This document shows positions 1 to 7,442 of a stretch of 34,773 bases of DNA, piece by piece; within the stretch, counting starts at the first letter, position 1; each line of letters opens with the position of its first letter. The position numbers and the translations under genes are program-made. Origin of the DNA: DASSCW01 sp036556695. Lineage in GTDB: Bacteria > Chloroflexota > Limnocylindria > QHBO01. Under the pieces are notes generated by a model. The model was not told the DNA's origin and did no database searches. It worked only from the letters and a program-made list of their open reading frames with translations. The stretch covers positions 1 through 34,773 of the forward strand of contig DATBIY010000026.1 in assembly GCA_036556695.1 (NCBI GenBank), read 5' to 3'.

Positions 1-1974
1 CGCCTCCTCGCCGTGCTTGCGGCGGATGTACGACGGAATGTTGGCCATGGGGCCAGGCCGGAAGAGCGCGACCATGGCCGCAAGGTCGCGCACCTCGGTG
101 GGGCGCAGCTCCTTGACGTAACGGCGCATGCCGCCGCCCTCCAGCTGGAAGATGCCGGTCGTCTCGCCGGTGGACAGCAGCTCGAAGGTGCGAGTGTCGT
201 CGAGCGGCAGGTTGTCGACGTCGATCTCCACGCCGCGATGGCGCCGGATGAGCTCGACGGCATCGGTCAGGATGGTGAGGTTGATCAGGCCCAGGAAGTC
301 GAACTTCAGCAGGCCCAGTGCCTCGCAGGCGTGCATCTCGAACTGGGTCATGGTCGTGCGGCCATCGGTGGCGCGCTGGAGCGGCATGATCTCGGTCAGG
401 GGGTCGCGGCTGATGACGATGCCGGCGGCGTGGGTCGAGGCATGGCGCGCCAAGCCCTCCAGCTGCTTGGCGATGCCGATCAGCTTGTCCACCCGCTCGT
501 CGGCGGCGATCAGCTCCCGCAGCTGCGGCGAGGTCTCGACGGCGCGGTCCAGGGATATGTTCAGCTCGTTGGGGACGGCCTTGGCCACGCGATCGGCTTC
601 GGCGTAGGTCAGGCCCATGGCGCGGCCGACGTCCCGGATGGCCGCCTTGGCGCCCAGCGTCCCGAACGTGATGATCTGCGCCACCCGGTCGTCGCCGTAC
701 ATGCGAGTGACGTACTCGATCACCTCGTCCCGGCGCGAGTCCTGGAAGTCGATGTCGATGTCCGGCATGGTCACCCGGTCCGGGTTCAGGAACCGCTCGA
801 ACGGCAGCCCGTACTCCAGCGGGTCGACCGGCGTGATGCCCAGCGAGTAGGTGACGATCGAGCCCGGCGCCGAGCCCCGGCAGGTGGTGAAGATGCCCTG
901 CTCGCGCGCGAAGCGCGTGAAGTCGGCCACGATCAGGAAGTAGCTCGAATACCCCATCCGGTCGATGATTCCGAGCTCGTAGTCGAGTCGGTGCCGCACC
1001 TCGTCGGTGAGCCGTGACCCGTATCGGTCTACCAGCCCGCGCTCGCATTCCTTGCGCAGCCATGAGCCGGCGGTCTCGCCCTCGGGCACCGGGAAATGCG
1101 GGAGGCGGAGCTGGTCGAACTCCAGGGAGAGCTCGCACTGCTCGGCAACGCGGACGGTGTTGTCCATGGCGTCCGGCAGCTCACCGCGGAAGAGGCGGCG
1201 CATCTCGGCCGGCGACTTCAGGAAGAACTCATTGGTCTCGAACCGCAGCCGCCCCGGCGTGTCGAGGTTGGTGCCGGTCCCGATGCACAGCAGCAGGTCG
1301 TGCGCGTCGTGCTGCTCGGGCACCGAGTAATGCGTGTCGTTGGTGGCCAGCAGCGGGATGTTCATGCCCCGCGCCAGCTCGACGAGCTGCGGATGCAGCC
1401 TGTCCTGCGCCGGCACCCCGTGGTCCTGCACCTCGATGTAGAAGTTCTCCGGACCCAGGATGGAGCGATAGTCATCGGCAGCCTGCCGTGCTGCCCTCTC
1501 GTCGCCTTCGGCGAGGCGGCGCAGCACTTCTCCGCCCAGGCAGGCTGATGTGCCGATGAGGCCCTCGGCGTGCTTCGCCAGCAGTTCCTTGTCGATGCGC
1601 GGCTTGTAGTAGTAGCCGTCCAGGTGCGCGGCGGTGGTCAGGGCCAGCAGGTTGCGGTAGCCGACCTCGTTCTTGGCGAGCAGGACCATGTGGTAGTAGT
1701 CCGCGTCGGCCTTGCCCTCCTTGCTGGTCATGCCGCGCGGGGCCACGTACTGCTCGATGCCGATGATGGGCTTGATGCCCGCCGCCTTGGCCGCCGAGTA
1801 GAACTCGATGGTCCCGTACATGGCGCCGTGGTCGGTCACGGCCAGAGCCTTCATGCCCAGCTCGGCGGCCCGCTGGGTCATCTCCTTCGTGCGGGAAAGA
1901 CCGTCCAGGAGGCTGAATTCAGAGTGGACATGGAGGTGGACGAAGTCGTCCGCCGGCTGGATCTCGGGCCTCAT
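1..1974 (-). CDS. dnaE: DNA polymerase III alpha subunit, N-terminal part
   Basis: Catalytic subunit of the replicative DNA polymerase. The frame stays open through the left edge, so only the first 658 codons are present. The N-terminus carries the PHP-domain signature HLHVHSEFSLLDG just after the start. The polymerase active-site motif PDIDIDF lies around residues 405-411, with Asp407 and Asp409 as the expected metal ligands. The last visible segment reads ALFRPGPMANIPSYI, a classic DnaE palm/fingers stretch. The finger, OB-fold and tau-binding regions lie outside the window. I chose ATG at 1974; an in-frame GTG at 1980 is also possible because a weak CAGACT hexamer sits 7 bases before it. 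The gene diverges from the glycosidase-like gene, with about 240 bp between them. Identification is firm from motifs. Confidence 0.97.
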   Translation of the reverse strand, partial: MRPEIQPADDFVHLHVHSEFSLLDGLSRTKEMTQRAAELGMKALAVTDHGAMYGTIEFYSAAKAAGIKPIIGIEQYVAPRGMTSKEGKADADYYHMVLLAKNEVGYRNLLALTTAAHLDGYYYKPRIDKELLAKHAEGLIGTSACLGGEVLRRLAEGDERAARQAADDYRSILGPENFYIEVQDHGVPAQDRLHPQLVELARGMNIPLLATNDTHYSVPEQHDAHDLLLCIGTGTNLDTPGRLRFETNEFFLKSPAEMRRLFRGELPDAMDNTVRVAEQCELSLEFDQLRLPHFPVPEGETAGSWLRKECERGLVDRYGSRLTDEVRHRLDYELGIIDRMGYSSYFLIVADFTRFAREQGIFTTCRGSAPGSIVTYSLGITPVDPLEYGLPFERFLNPDRVTMPDIDIDFQDSRRDEVIEYVTRMYGDDRVAQIITFGTLGAKAAIRDVGRAMGLTYAEADRVAKAVPNELNISLDRAVETSPQLRELIAADERVDKLIGIAKQLEGLARHASTHAAGIVISRDPLTEIMPLQRATDGRTTMTQFEMHACEALGLLKFDFLGLINLTILTDAVELIRRHRGVEIDVDNLPLDDTRTFELLSTGETTGIFQLEGGGMRRYVKELRPTEVRDLAAMVALFRPGPMANIPSYIRRKHGEEA

Positions 1975-2213
1975 GGTCACCCAGTGGAGTCTGCCAGATA
2001 GCGGTTCCGCCAGGACTGCCAATTCGGTTTTCGCGCGGGATGGCGGTGTGAACGTGCACCTGTGCGCCAAGTGTCATGCGGTCTCGGTGGGCGGGCGAGG
2101 AAACTGTCAAGTCTCGCCCTATGGGACTTGTCAGGCGGTCCTCCGACGTACCCGGCAGAGTCTGGCACCGGCCTTGCGGCCTTGAGGCGTCGCAACCGCT
2201 GAGGCACTCCCCG
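1975..2213. other. Divergent intergenic region with imperfect inverted repeat
   Basis: About 240 bp separate dnaE from the glycosidase-like gene. I see no convincing sigma-70 promoter on either strand. The one clear structure is an inverted repeat with one mismatch: CTGTCAAGTC (2104-2113) and GACTTGTCAG (2125-2134), separated by 11 bases. It could be an operator or a small hairpin in a 5' leader. A GAGG sequence about 10 bases before the ATG at 2214 can serve as the ribosome binding site. The plus frame is open through this region, but the translation resembles no protein and is treated as non-coding. Confidence 0.4.
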
Positions 2214-3689
2214 ATGACCACCGAAACCCTGACGACGGCGCCGATCGTCGTTTCGCGACGCAATCCCCGTTACTTCGAGGCGCACGGCGGCGGCCACGAC
2301 GGCCGCATCGTGTACCTGACCGGCGCGCACGTGAACAACAACTTCCACGACGGCATGGGGATGGGCGCCGACTGCCCGGACGAGCCGGATCGCTTCGGTT
2401 TCGATGCTTACCTGGACTGGCTCGTCGAGCACGGCCACAACTTCATCCGCCTGTGGCGCTGGGAGCAGTTCCGCTCGCAGGTCGGTGGCGGCGCCGTGCA
2501 CGCCTGCATGAGCCCGCAGCCCTGGGCACGCACCGGTCAGGGCGAGGCGACCGACGGCAAGCCGAAGTTCGACCTCACACAGTGGGACGACGCGTTCTTC
2601 GATCGGCTCCGCGAGCGCGTCAGCAAGGCGTCCGACAGGGGTATCTACGTGGACGTGATGCTGTTCGAGGGCTTCGGACTGCACCTCACTCCCCCACCCG
2701 ACAACGTGGAGGGCCATCCGTTCCACGCGAAGAACAACGTGAACGGCATCGGCATCACCTCCATCGTCGACTACATGCGGCTTCCCATGGATGCGCGCAT
2801 CCAGGAGCTGCAGATCGCCTACATCGGCAAGGTGTTGGACACCGTGCATGACCTGCCGAACGTCCTGTACGAGGTGGCCAACGAGGCGTCCGGCCAGGAC
2901 GCCGACCAGACCGAGATGCCCGGCATGCCGCCCATCCCCGGCCGAATCGCAGATACTACCAACTGGCAGTACTGGGTTATCGAGACGGTCAAGCGCCTTG
3001 AGCGGGAGCGCGGCTACGACGCGCGACCCATCGGCATGACCTACCTGTTCCCGGTTGCCGACCCGCGCAAGGCCAATGATCCGCTGTTCGCCAGTCCGGC
3101 CGACTGGATCTCACCGGGCTTCGACGAGCGGTTCGACCCCAACGCCGATACGAGCGCCGACCCTCCGCCGAGCCACTGGTACACCGACCCGCCGGACGCC
3201 GATGGTCGCAAGGTCCTCCTGGCCGATACCGACCACTTCTCGCCTATGTCCGCCGATGCGCTCTGGCCGTGGAAGGCCCTCACCCGCGGGCACAACCCGA
3301 TCCTGTACGACCTGGGGATCGTCGGCGGCGTGAACCCGCCGGATCCGTCGGTCGGCTTCCCCTCCTACGACTCGCTGGAGGACGCGCGGCTGGCGCTGGG
3401 CGACACGCGCCACCTCGCCGATCGGCTGGACCTGGGCCTCATGGTGCCTGCCTCGGCCATCAGCTCAACCCGCTACGCGTTGGCGGCCGAGGGCCAGGAG
3501 TACGCCGTCTTCCAACCTGAGGACGGCGAGTTCGCCGTCGAGCTGCCAGCCGGCGACTACATTGCCGAGTGGTTCAGCCTTGCCGAGCGCACCTGGACCG
3601 ATGGCACGGCCGTAGTGGTTGACGAAGCTCGCGGGATCAGCTTCACCCCGCCCTTCGCCGGTCCGGCGGTGCTCCACCTCAGCCGGTAG
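2214..3689 (+). CDS. Glycoside-hydrolase-like TIM-barrel protein, cytoplasmic
   Basis: A 491-residue protein resembling clan GH-A type glycosidases of the DUF4038/cellulase-like group. The N-terminal half has barrel-like strands (IVYLTGAHVNNN near residues 26-37 and FIRLWRWEQF near 80). The motif VLYEVANEAS has Glu224 in the position of the general acid/base. A later segment, LLADTDHFSP, may hold the second acidic residue. The last ~75 residues (EYAVFQPEDGEFAVELPAGD onward, ending FTPPFAGPAVLHLSR) look like the beta-sandwich found after such barrels (the putative collagen-binding domain family). No signal peptide is visible, which is unusual for a polysaccharide-degrading enzyme. The substrate is unknown. 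The ATG at 2214 was preferred to an earlier in-frame start because the upstream part looks non-coding and GAGG precedes this ATG. Confidence 0.75.
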   Translation: MTTETLTTAPIVVSRRNPRYFEAHGGGHDGRIVYLTGAHVNNNFHDGMGMGADCPDEPDRFGFDAYLDWLVEHGHNFIRLWRWEQFRSQVGGGAVHACMSPQPWARTGQGEATDGKPKFDLTQWDDAFFDRLRERVSKASDRGIYVDVMLFEGFGLHLTPPPDNVEGHPFHAKNNVNGIGITSIVDYMRLPMDARIQELQIAYIGKVLDTVHDLPNVLYEVANEASGQDADQTEMPGMPPIPGRIADTTNWQYWVIETVKRLERERGYDARPIGMTYLFPVADPRKANDPLFASPADWISPGFDERFDPNADTSADPPPSHWYTDPPDADGRKVLLADTDHFSPMSADALWPWKALTRGHNPILYDLGIVGGVNPPDPSVGFPSYDSLEDARLALGDTRHLADRLDLGLMVPASAISSTRYALAAEGQEYAVFQPEDGEFAVELPAGDYIAEWFSLAERTWTDGTAVVVDEARGISFTPPFAGPAVLHLSR

Positions 3690-3701
3690 GGGCCTCCTGG
3701 G

Positions 3702-4340
3702 TCACGTCACCACGCGATACTTCAGGTGCGTGACGTCGGGCGCCTGGACCGTGCGGACCAGCTCCAGGCGGACGCCCGGCCCGACTCCGTCGAACAGGCG
3801 CGCGCCGCCGCCCAGCAGCAGTGGCACCACGTGCAGCTCCAGCTCATCCAGCAGGCCTGCGGCCAGGAACTGGTTGATGGTCGCGGCGCCGCCGCCTACG
3901 TACACGTCCTTCTCACCGGAGACCTGGCGGGCCTGCTCGAGCGCGGACTCGATGCCATCGGTCACGAAGTGGAAGGTCGTGTCCGACAGGGCCAGCGGCT
4001 CGCGCGCGTGATGCGTGAGGACGAAGACCGGCGTGTGGAACGGCGGCTGGTCGCCCCACCAGCCCTGCCACGAGCGGTCCCATGGTCCACGGCTCGGCGG
4101 GCCGAACTTGCCGCGACCCATGATCTCGGCGCCGACGTTGGCCTTCTCCTCCAGCACAACGGGGCTGCTGACGTTCTCCTCGCCGCCCTCCATGCCGGCC
4201 GCCTCGCGCCAGGCCTTCAGTTTCACCACCCAGTCGTGCAGGGATTCGCCGCCCTCTCCCAGCGGGTTCTCCATGCTCTGGTTCGGACCCGCGACGTACC
4301 CGTCCAGTGACACCGAGATCGACGATCTGACTCTGCTCAT
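3702..4340 (-). CDS. Dihydrofolate reductase family protein (RibD C-terminal domain)
   Basis: A 212-residue protein of the RibD C-terminal/DHFR-like family: NADPH-dependent reductase fold, substrate usually unknown for stand-alone members. The start reads SSISVSLDGYVAGPNQSMEN, the family's N-terminal strand and loop. Residues around 160-170 read VYVGGGAATINQFL, the nucleotide-binding glycine-rich segment. The C-terminus is the standard LELVRTVQ-x-VTHLKYRVV ending. Length is normal. It lies 21 bases downstream of the zinc-ribbon gene on the same strand, so the two are probably co-transcribed. A GGGAG sequence upstream of the ATG can serve as the ribosome binding site. It is one of three members of this family in the window; one of the others is broken. 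It is not a folA orthologue. Confidence 0.9.
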   Translation of the reverse strand: MSRVRSSISVSLDGYVAGPNQSMENPLGEGGESLHDWVVKLKAWREAAGMEGGEENVSSPVVLEEKANVGAEIMGRGKFGPPSRGPWDRSWQGWWGDQPPFHTPVFVLTHHAREPLALSDTTFHFVTDGIESALEQARQVSGEKDVYVGGGAATINQFLAAGLLDELELHVVPLLLGGGARLFDGVGPGVRLELVRTVQAPDVTHLKYRVVT

Positions 4341-4352
4341 GAGCCTAGGCTC
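4341..4352. repeat. Perfect 12-bp palindrome next to a start codon
   Basis: GAGCCTAGGCTC lies immediately upstream of the ATG of the RibD-like gene, between its likely ribosome binding site and the start. It includes the tetranucleotide CTAG, which is rare in many bacterial genomes. It may be an operator half-site or coincidental. Confidence 0.4.
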
Positions 4353-4361
4353 CCACGGATC

Positions 4362-4562
4362 TCAGTCGAAGTCGAAGATGCCGCGACCGGCCGAGAACTG
4401 CAGCACCAGCCCGCAGCGCTGGCAGATCTGCAAGAGGAGCTTGTGGCTGGTGATCCCCCAGCGCGAATCCATGCGGCCTTCCTCGCGGTCGAACTGGGTG
4501 CCTCCGCACAGCGGGCACTTCAGGACCGGACGGGCTGTCTCCTCTGCCTGCTGAAAGGTCAT
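4362..4562 (-). CDS. Small zinc-ribbon protein
   Basis: A 66-residue protein with two zinc-knuckle pairs: CPLCGG near residues 17-22 and CQRCG near 46-50. This is typical of a single treble-clef or zinc-ribbon module. Between them is GRMDSRWGITSHKLLLQI, a beta-strand-rich linker. The C-terminus reads LQFSAGRGIFDFD. Nothing indicates catalysis; such proteins usually bind nucleic acid or a protein partner, which is inference here. The ATG at 4562 is favoured because GTGGAGG lies 10 bases upstream; the longer frame beginning at 4610 has no such site. It lies between the kinase remnant and the RibD-like gene, all on the minus strand. Confidence 0.75.
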   Translation of the reverse strand: MTFQQAEETARPVLKCPLCGGTQFDREEGRMDSRWGITSHKLLLQICQRCGLVLQFSAGRGIFDFD

Positions 4563-4610
4563 GAGCCGATAACCTCCACTCGTTTGCGGGCACAGCGCCA
4601 CGATATCCAC

Positions 4611-4822
4611 CTAACCCGGCAGCGCAGCCATGATCTCGTCGACTACCCGGCAGCCGCGCCGATGATCACCGGCGGCGGATGCGCCAGCGCGTCGATCAGG
4701 GCCTGGCGTTCGTTTCGGCGGAGCTCATCGGCGCCAGTGGCCGCCAGCTCACGTGCCGTGCGTCCGGACGCCGCCTCGACGAGCGCGTCGTTGTCCAGGT
4801 AGGGCCAGCCACGCTTCGCCAC
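4611..4822 (-). pseudogene. Shikimate-kinase-like P-loop kinase remnant, frameshifted
   Basis: Read from a GTG at 4822, the minus strand gives AKRGWPYLDNDALVEAASG, then RTARELAATGADELRRNERQ, then ALIDALAHPPPVIIGAAAG and a TAG stop at 4643-4645. This matches the middle of shikimate-kinase-type kinases (the D-x-D region and the LID-preceding helix). The N-terminal Walker A loop is absent. Moving one base at the stop opens VDEIMAALPG, a plausible kinase C-terminal helix, ending in TAG at 4611-4613. The sequence therefore looks like a kinase missing its P-loop and much of its C-terminal half, with a frameshift at the junction. No ribosome binding site precedes the GTG. Calling the family rests on resemblance only. 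Confidence 0.5.
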
Positions 4823-4830
4823 GAAGCAAC

Positions 4831-4836
4831 AATACT
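4831..4836 (+). promoter_or_regulatory. Candidate leaderless -10 element (AATACT)
   Basis: AATACT followed by six bases (GAGCGC) and the ATG at 4843, with no Shine-Dalgarno sequence. The spacing predicts transcription starting at or next to the start codon. Confidence 0.45.
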
Positions 4837-4842
4837 GAGCGC

Positions 4843-5538
4843 ATGAAGATCACAGTCATCGGCGCAAGCGGGCTCATCGGCACCAGGGTCGTCCAGCTGC
4901 TCCAGGACGAGGGCCACGACGTGGTCGCCGCCTCGCGATCATCTGGTGTGGACGTCCTGACCGGTGCAGGCCTGGCCGATGCGGTGGCCGGCGCCGACGC
5001 GCTGATCGACGTCACAAATTCGCCGTCTTTCGAGGCAGACGCGGTTCTGAACTTCTTCACCACCTCGACCGCAAACCTGCTCGCGGCCGCCAGGACTGCC
5101 GGGGTGCCACACCACGTGGCTTTGTCGATCGTGGGCGTGGACGGCCTGCCGGACAGCGGCTACTTCCGCGCCAAGGTGGCGCAGGAGAAGCTGATCCGCG
5201 AGTCGGGCATCCCCTACACCATCGTCCACGCCACGCAGTTCGCCGAGTTTGCCGACGACATCATCGAGGCGATGACCGATGGCGACGAGGTCCGGGTGCC
5301 TGATGCCCTGATCCAGCCTGTCCCCGCCGAGCAGGTTGCGTCCGCGGTGGCGTCCGCGGCGGTGAGCGCGCCTGTGAACGGGGTCGTCAACGTGGGCGGG
5401 CCGGAGAAGATCAGCTTCGAGCGCCTTGCGCGCGACGTCCTGGAGAGGCAGGGGGACACGTCGAAGCGGCTGATCGTGGATGCGGAGGCGCGCTACTACG
5501 GGGCGCCCCTGCAGCAGGACAGCCTGGTCATCACCTGA
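4843..5538 (+). CDS. NmrA-like / atypical SDR NAD(P)-binding oxidoreductase
   Basis: A 231-residue atypical short-chain dehydrogenase. The N-terminus MKITVIGASGLIGTRVV holds the GxxGxxG dinucleotide-binding loop (Gly7, Gly10, Gly13). Further signature segments are ADALIDVTNSPSF, VALSIVGVDGL and the YFRAKVAQEKLIRESGIPYT region, where a Tyr/Lys-bearing helix leads into IVHATQF. The fold fits NAD(P)H-sensing or reductase proteins of the NmrA/YtfG class; the substrate cannot be told. Start at ATG 4843 is supported by the start of the Rossmann strand and the -10-like hexamer. The 3' end overlaps the convergent DUF1801 gene by 8 bp. Confidence 0.9.
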   Translation: MKITVIGASGLIGTRVVQLLQDEGHDVVAASRSSGVDVLTGAGLADAVAGADALIDVTNSPSFEADAVLNFFTTSTANLLAAARTAGVPHHVALSIVGVDGLPDSGYFRAKVAQEKLIRESGIPYTIVHATQFAEFADDIIEAMTDGDEVRVPDALIQPVPAEQVASAVASAAVSAPVNGVVNVGGPEKISFERLARDVLERQGDTSKRLIVDAEARYYGAPLQQDSLVIT

Positions 5539-5923
5539 GACGGCGGAGCGCCGCGAGGTCGGCCGCCTCGCGCGTGTAGCGGACCAGAGCCTCGGCCGGG
5601 ATCTCGTCGCCTGGCCCATAGGTGACGAAGCGCACCTTGCGCAGATTCAGGTGCGCGCCCTGCAGGATGCCGTCGGGGTCGCTCATCCAGATGCCGCGCT
5701 CGAAGCCAAGGTGGACGTGCTCCGGCTCCGGCACCACAAAGGCGAAGTACCGCGTGCGACGGCCCACGGGCACGTCGTAGCCGATCAGCCGCCAGCCGCT
5801 CCGAACCCGCTCGATGGCCTCCGGCAGGGCCTCTTTCACGACGCGGCGCAGCTGCTCGGCCAGGTCGCGAATCTCGACAGAGTAGTCGGCCAGGAAGATC
5901 TCGGGAGGGACCGGCTCAGCCAT
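5531..5923 (-). CDS. DUF1801-domain protein
   Basis: A 130-residue member of the DUF1801 (YdhG-like) family, function unknown. Conserved features seen are the N-terminal helices ending in LRRVVKEALPEAIERV, then RSGWRLIGYDVPVGRRTRYF, a segment with the family's aromatic core, then HVHLGFERGIWMSDPDGILQ and a C-terminal helix EALVRYTREAADLAAL. The start overlaps the end of the upstream DinB gene by 8 bp, so the two are translationally linked. Last gene of the 9.0-5.5 kb minus-strand run. Confidence 0.85.
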   Translation of the reverse strand: MAEPVPPEIFLADYSVEIRDLAEQLRRVVKEALPEAIERVRSGWRLIGYDVPVGRRTRYFAFVVPEPEHVHLGFERGIWMSDPDGILQGAHLNLRKVRFVTYGPGDEIPAEALVRYTREAADLAALRRLR

Positions 5924-6380
5924 TCGCCAGCTTGTCCTGGATGCCCAGCCGATGGGCCTCGTAATGGCCGATGAGCACCCGCTCGATAGTGTCGGCCAGC
6001 GGCTCGTTGCGCGCCCGCGGCGGTTTGGTGGGCAGGTCGAGCTGCTCGTCAGTCAGCGCTCCAAGCAGCGTGGCACCCTCCTCGGTGCGGGTGCGGATGA
6101 GGTCGACGACCTGTTCGCGCAACAACGCGGTCGTCATCCGCGCCCGCTCGATGGAAGGACGGCGCGAGGAGACGCGCTCCCCGATCGAAAGCCGCACGAT
6201 CCACTGGTGGTAGGCGGCGGCATCGGCGACGTGCTCGGCTTCCTTGCCGATGGACCACACACCCGGCGCCGTGCTGCGATTCCAGGCTTCCTCAGGAACC
6301 GCTTCGATGACGGGGATGAGCCGCGCCACGTGCTCACGCAGCCGCCCGACCAGCTCGCGTGCACGTGATGCCCGCTCCAT
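5916..6380 (-). CDS. DinB-family protein
   Basis: A 154-residue four-helix DinB/YfiT-type protein. These typically bind a divalent metal through three histidines and are often thiol-dependent transferases or stress proteins. Likely ligands are His in KEAEHVADAAAYHQW and the pair in GHYEAHRLG near the C-terminus. The sequence EEAWNRSTAPGVWSIGKEAEH matches the conserved W-S-x-x-E-x-x-x-H region. The ATG at 6380 shares its A with the stop of the upstream AlkZ-like gene (TGATG), fixing the start. Part of the MFS - AlkZ-like - DinB - DUF1801 run. Confidence 0.88.
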   Translation of the reverse strand: MERASRARELVGRLREHVARLIPVIEAVPEEAWNRSTAPGVWSIGKEAEHVADAAAYHQWIVRLSIGERVSSRRPSIERARMTTALLREQVVDLIRTRTEEGATLLGALTDEQLDLPTKPPRARNEPLADTIERVLIGHYEAHRLGIQDKLANG

Positions 6381-7405
6381 CAGGCCGCCCAGCTCACCGC
6401 CACGTCCCGGCTGACGCCGGGGAGCGGCAGGCTGGCTGCTTCCTCCTCCACCGCCCGGCGTTCGGCGGCGGAAAGGCCGCACCAGGGCTCAACGCTGACA
6501 ACGGCAGTCGCGCGCCGCCACGTCCCGACGATCTCGCCGGCCAGCAGCACTGCGCCCGGCCAGACGCGCGACGTCCAGAGCGTGGCACGCGCCGTGGGAT
6601 CCGGCACGAGCAGCTCGCGATCCGCGTTCCACAGTAGGAAGTAGGGATCGCCGCTCGGCAGCAGGCGCGCCACGGCGGCAGTGGCCGCCGCTCGGCGAGC
6701 AGCAGCCTCATCGGCGGCCAGCATCCACCCCTCGCCAAGCGGCGTGCGGACCGGCACGAGCTCCGAGCCGAGGCGCTCGAAGGCTGAGGCAGCAGCCGGC
6801 GCGTCGATGCCACCCCAGCGCGCCAGCGCATCGGCCGTGGATGGTCCGTACCAGTGCAGGTAGCGGCGGACAAGCTCGGCCAGGGCGCCCATCGGCTCTA
6901 GGTCGGGGGTAGGCGCCATGCGGATGTGAGGCTCGCGGGCGCCCTCCCAGCGGACCAGGATGCGGCCGGTCAACGAGGCATAGCGCAGGCTGTTGGCGTT
7001 CCCGGCGCCGACGCCGCTCGCCGCGTCGTCGACGCGCATGGATCGGCCGGCCAGGAAGGCGCCAAGCCGGTCGGCCAAGTCCAGCGCCCTCTCACGGGTC
7101 CGCCCCCGCTGCGGCAGGCGGGAGAGCGTGAAGGCCAGGTGCGCGTCTGCCGGCACCACGAACAGGGTGTAGCGCGGTCCCCAGACCTGGGCGAGCGCCG
7201 GGTCGTCGAGCGTCTCGTCGTGGACTTCCTCGACGCGGGCATGCAGCGAATGCAGGGCTGATCGCGGCACGCTGTCCTGCAGCCCGGCCCACGCCGCACG
7301 CCGCAGGGCTTCCGGCCCGGCCGGCATGCGCTCGTCGAGCGCCTGGGTCGATCGGCGAAAGGCCAGGATCTGGTCGCGGCTCAGCTGGAGGGCAGCCGGT
7401 GGCAT
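6380..7405 (-). CDS. Winged-helix DNA-binding protein, AlkZ/YcaQ-like (HTH_42)
   Basis: A 341-residue member of the winged-helix family PF06224, which includes the AlkZ/YcaQ glycosylases that unhook interstrand crosslinks or excise alkylated bases. Recognisable parts: N-terminal helices ILAFRRSTQALDERM; RYTLFVVPADAHLAFT; a winged-helix region RYLHWYGPSTADALARWGG; and DPYFLLWNADRELLVPD followed by VWPGAVLLAGEIVGTWRR, a diagnostic beta-hairpin of the family. I did not confirm the catalytic Q-x-Q motif of true AlkZ, so glycosylase activity is unproven. Start at ATG 7405; TACCAT sits 8 bases before it, suggesting an internal leaderless start. Downstream of an MFS exporter and coupled to DinB. Confidence 0.85.
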   Translation of the reverse strand: MPPAALQLSRDQILAFRRSTQALDERMPAGPEALRRAAWAGLQDSVPRSALHSLHARVEEVHDETLDDPALAQVWGPRYTLFVVPADAHLAFTLSRLPQRGRTRERALDLADRLGAFLAGRSMRVDDAASGVGAGNANSLRYASLTGRILVRWEGAREPHIRMAPTPDLEPMGALAELVRRYLHWYGPSTADALARWGGIDAPAAASAFERLGSELVPVRTPLGEGWMLAADEAAARRAAATAAVARLLPSGDPYFLLWNADRELLVPDPTARATLWTSRVWPGAVLLAGEIVGTWRRATAVVSVEPWCGLSAAERRAVEEEAASLPLPGVSRDVAVSWAA

Positions 7406-7413
7406 CGGCGCCG

Positions 7414-7419
7414 ATGGTA
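7414..7419 (-). promoter_or_regulatory. Candidate leaderless -10 element (TACCAT)
   Basis: TACCAT on the minus strand, 8 bases before the ATG at 7405 of the AlkZ-like gene, in the 37-bp gap after the MFS gene. No Shine-Dalgarno sequence is visible. Confidence 0.4.
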
Positions 7420-7442
7420 GCCGCCAGACCGCGGCTGACGCC

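Noticed and set aside
13..2001. Several plus-strand frames over the first 2 kb
   Set aside because: They are antisense to dnaE, whose PHP and PDIDIDF motifs are clear.
2076..2213. Upstream extension of the glycosidase-like gene
   Set aside because: The extra 46 residues look random, and GAGG precedes the later ATG at 2214.
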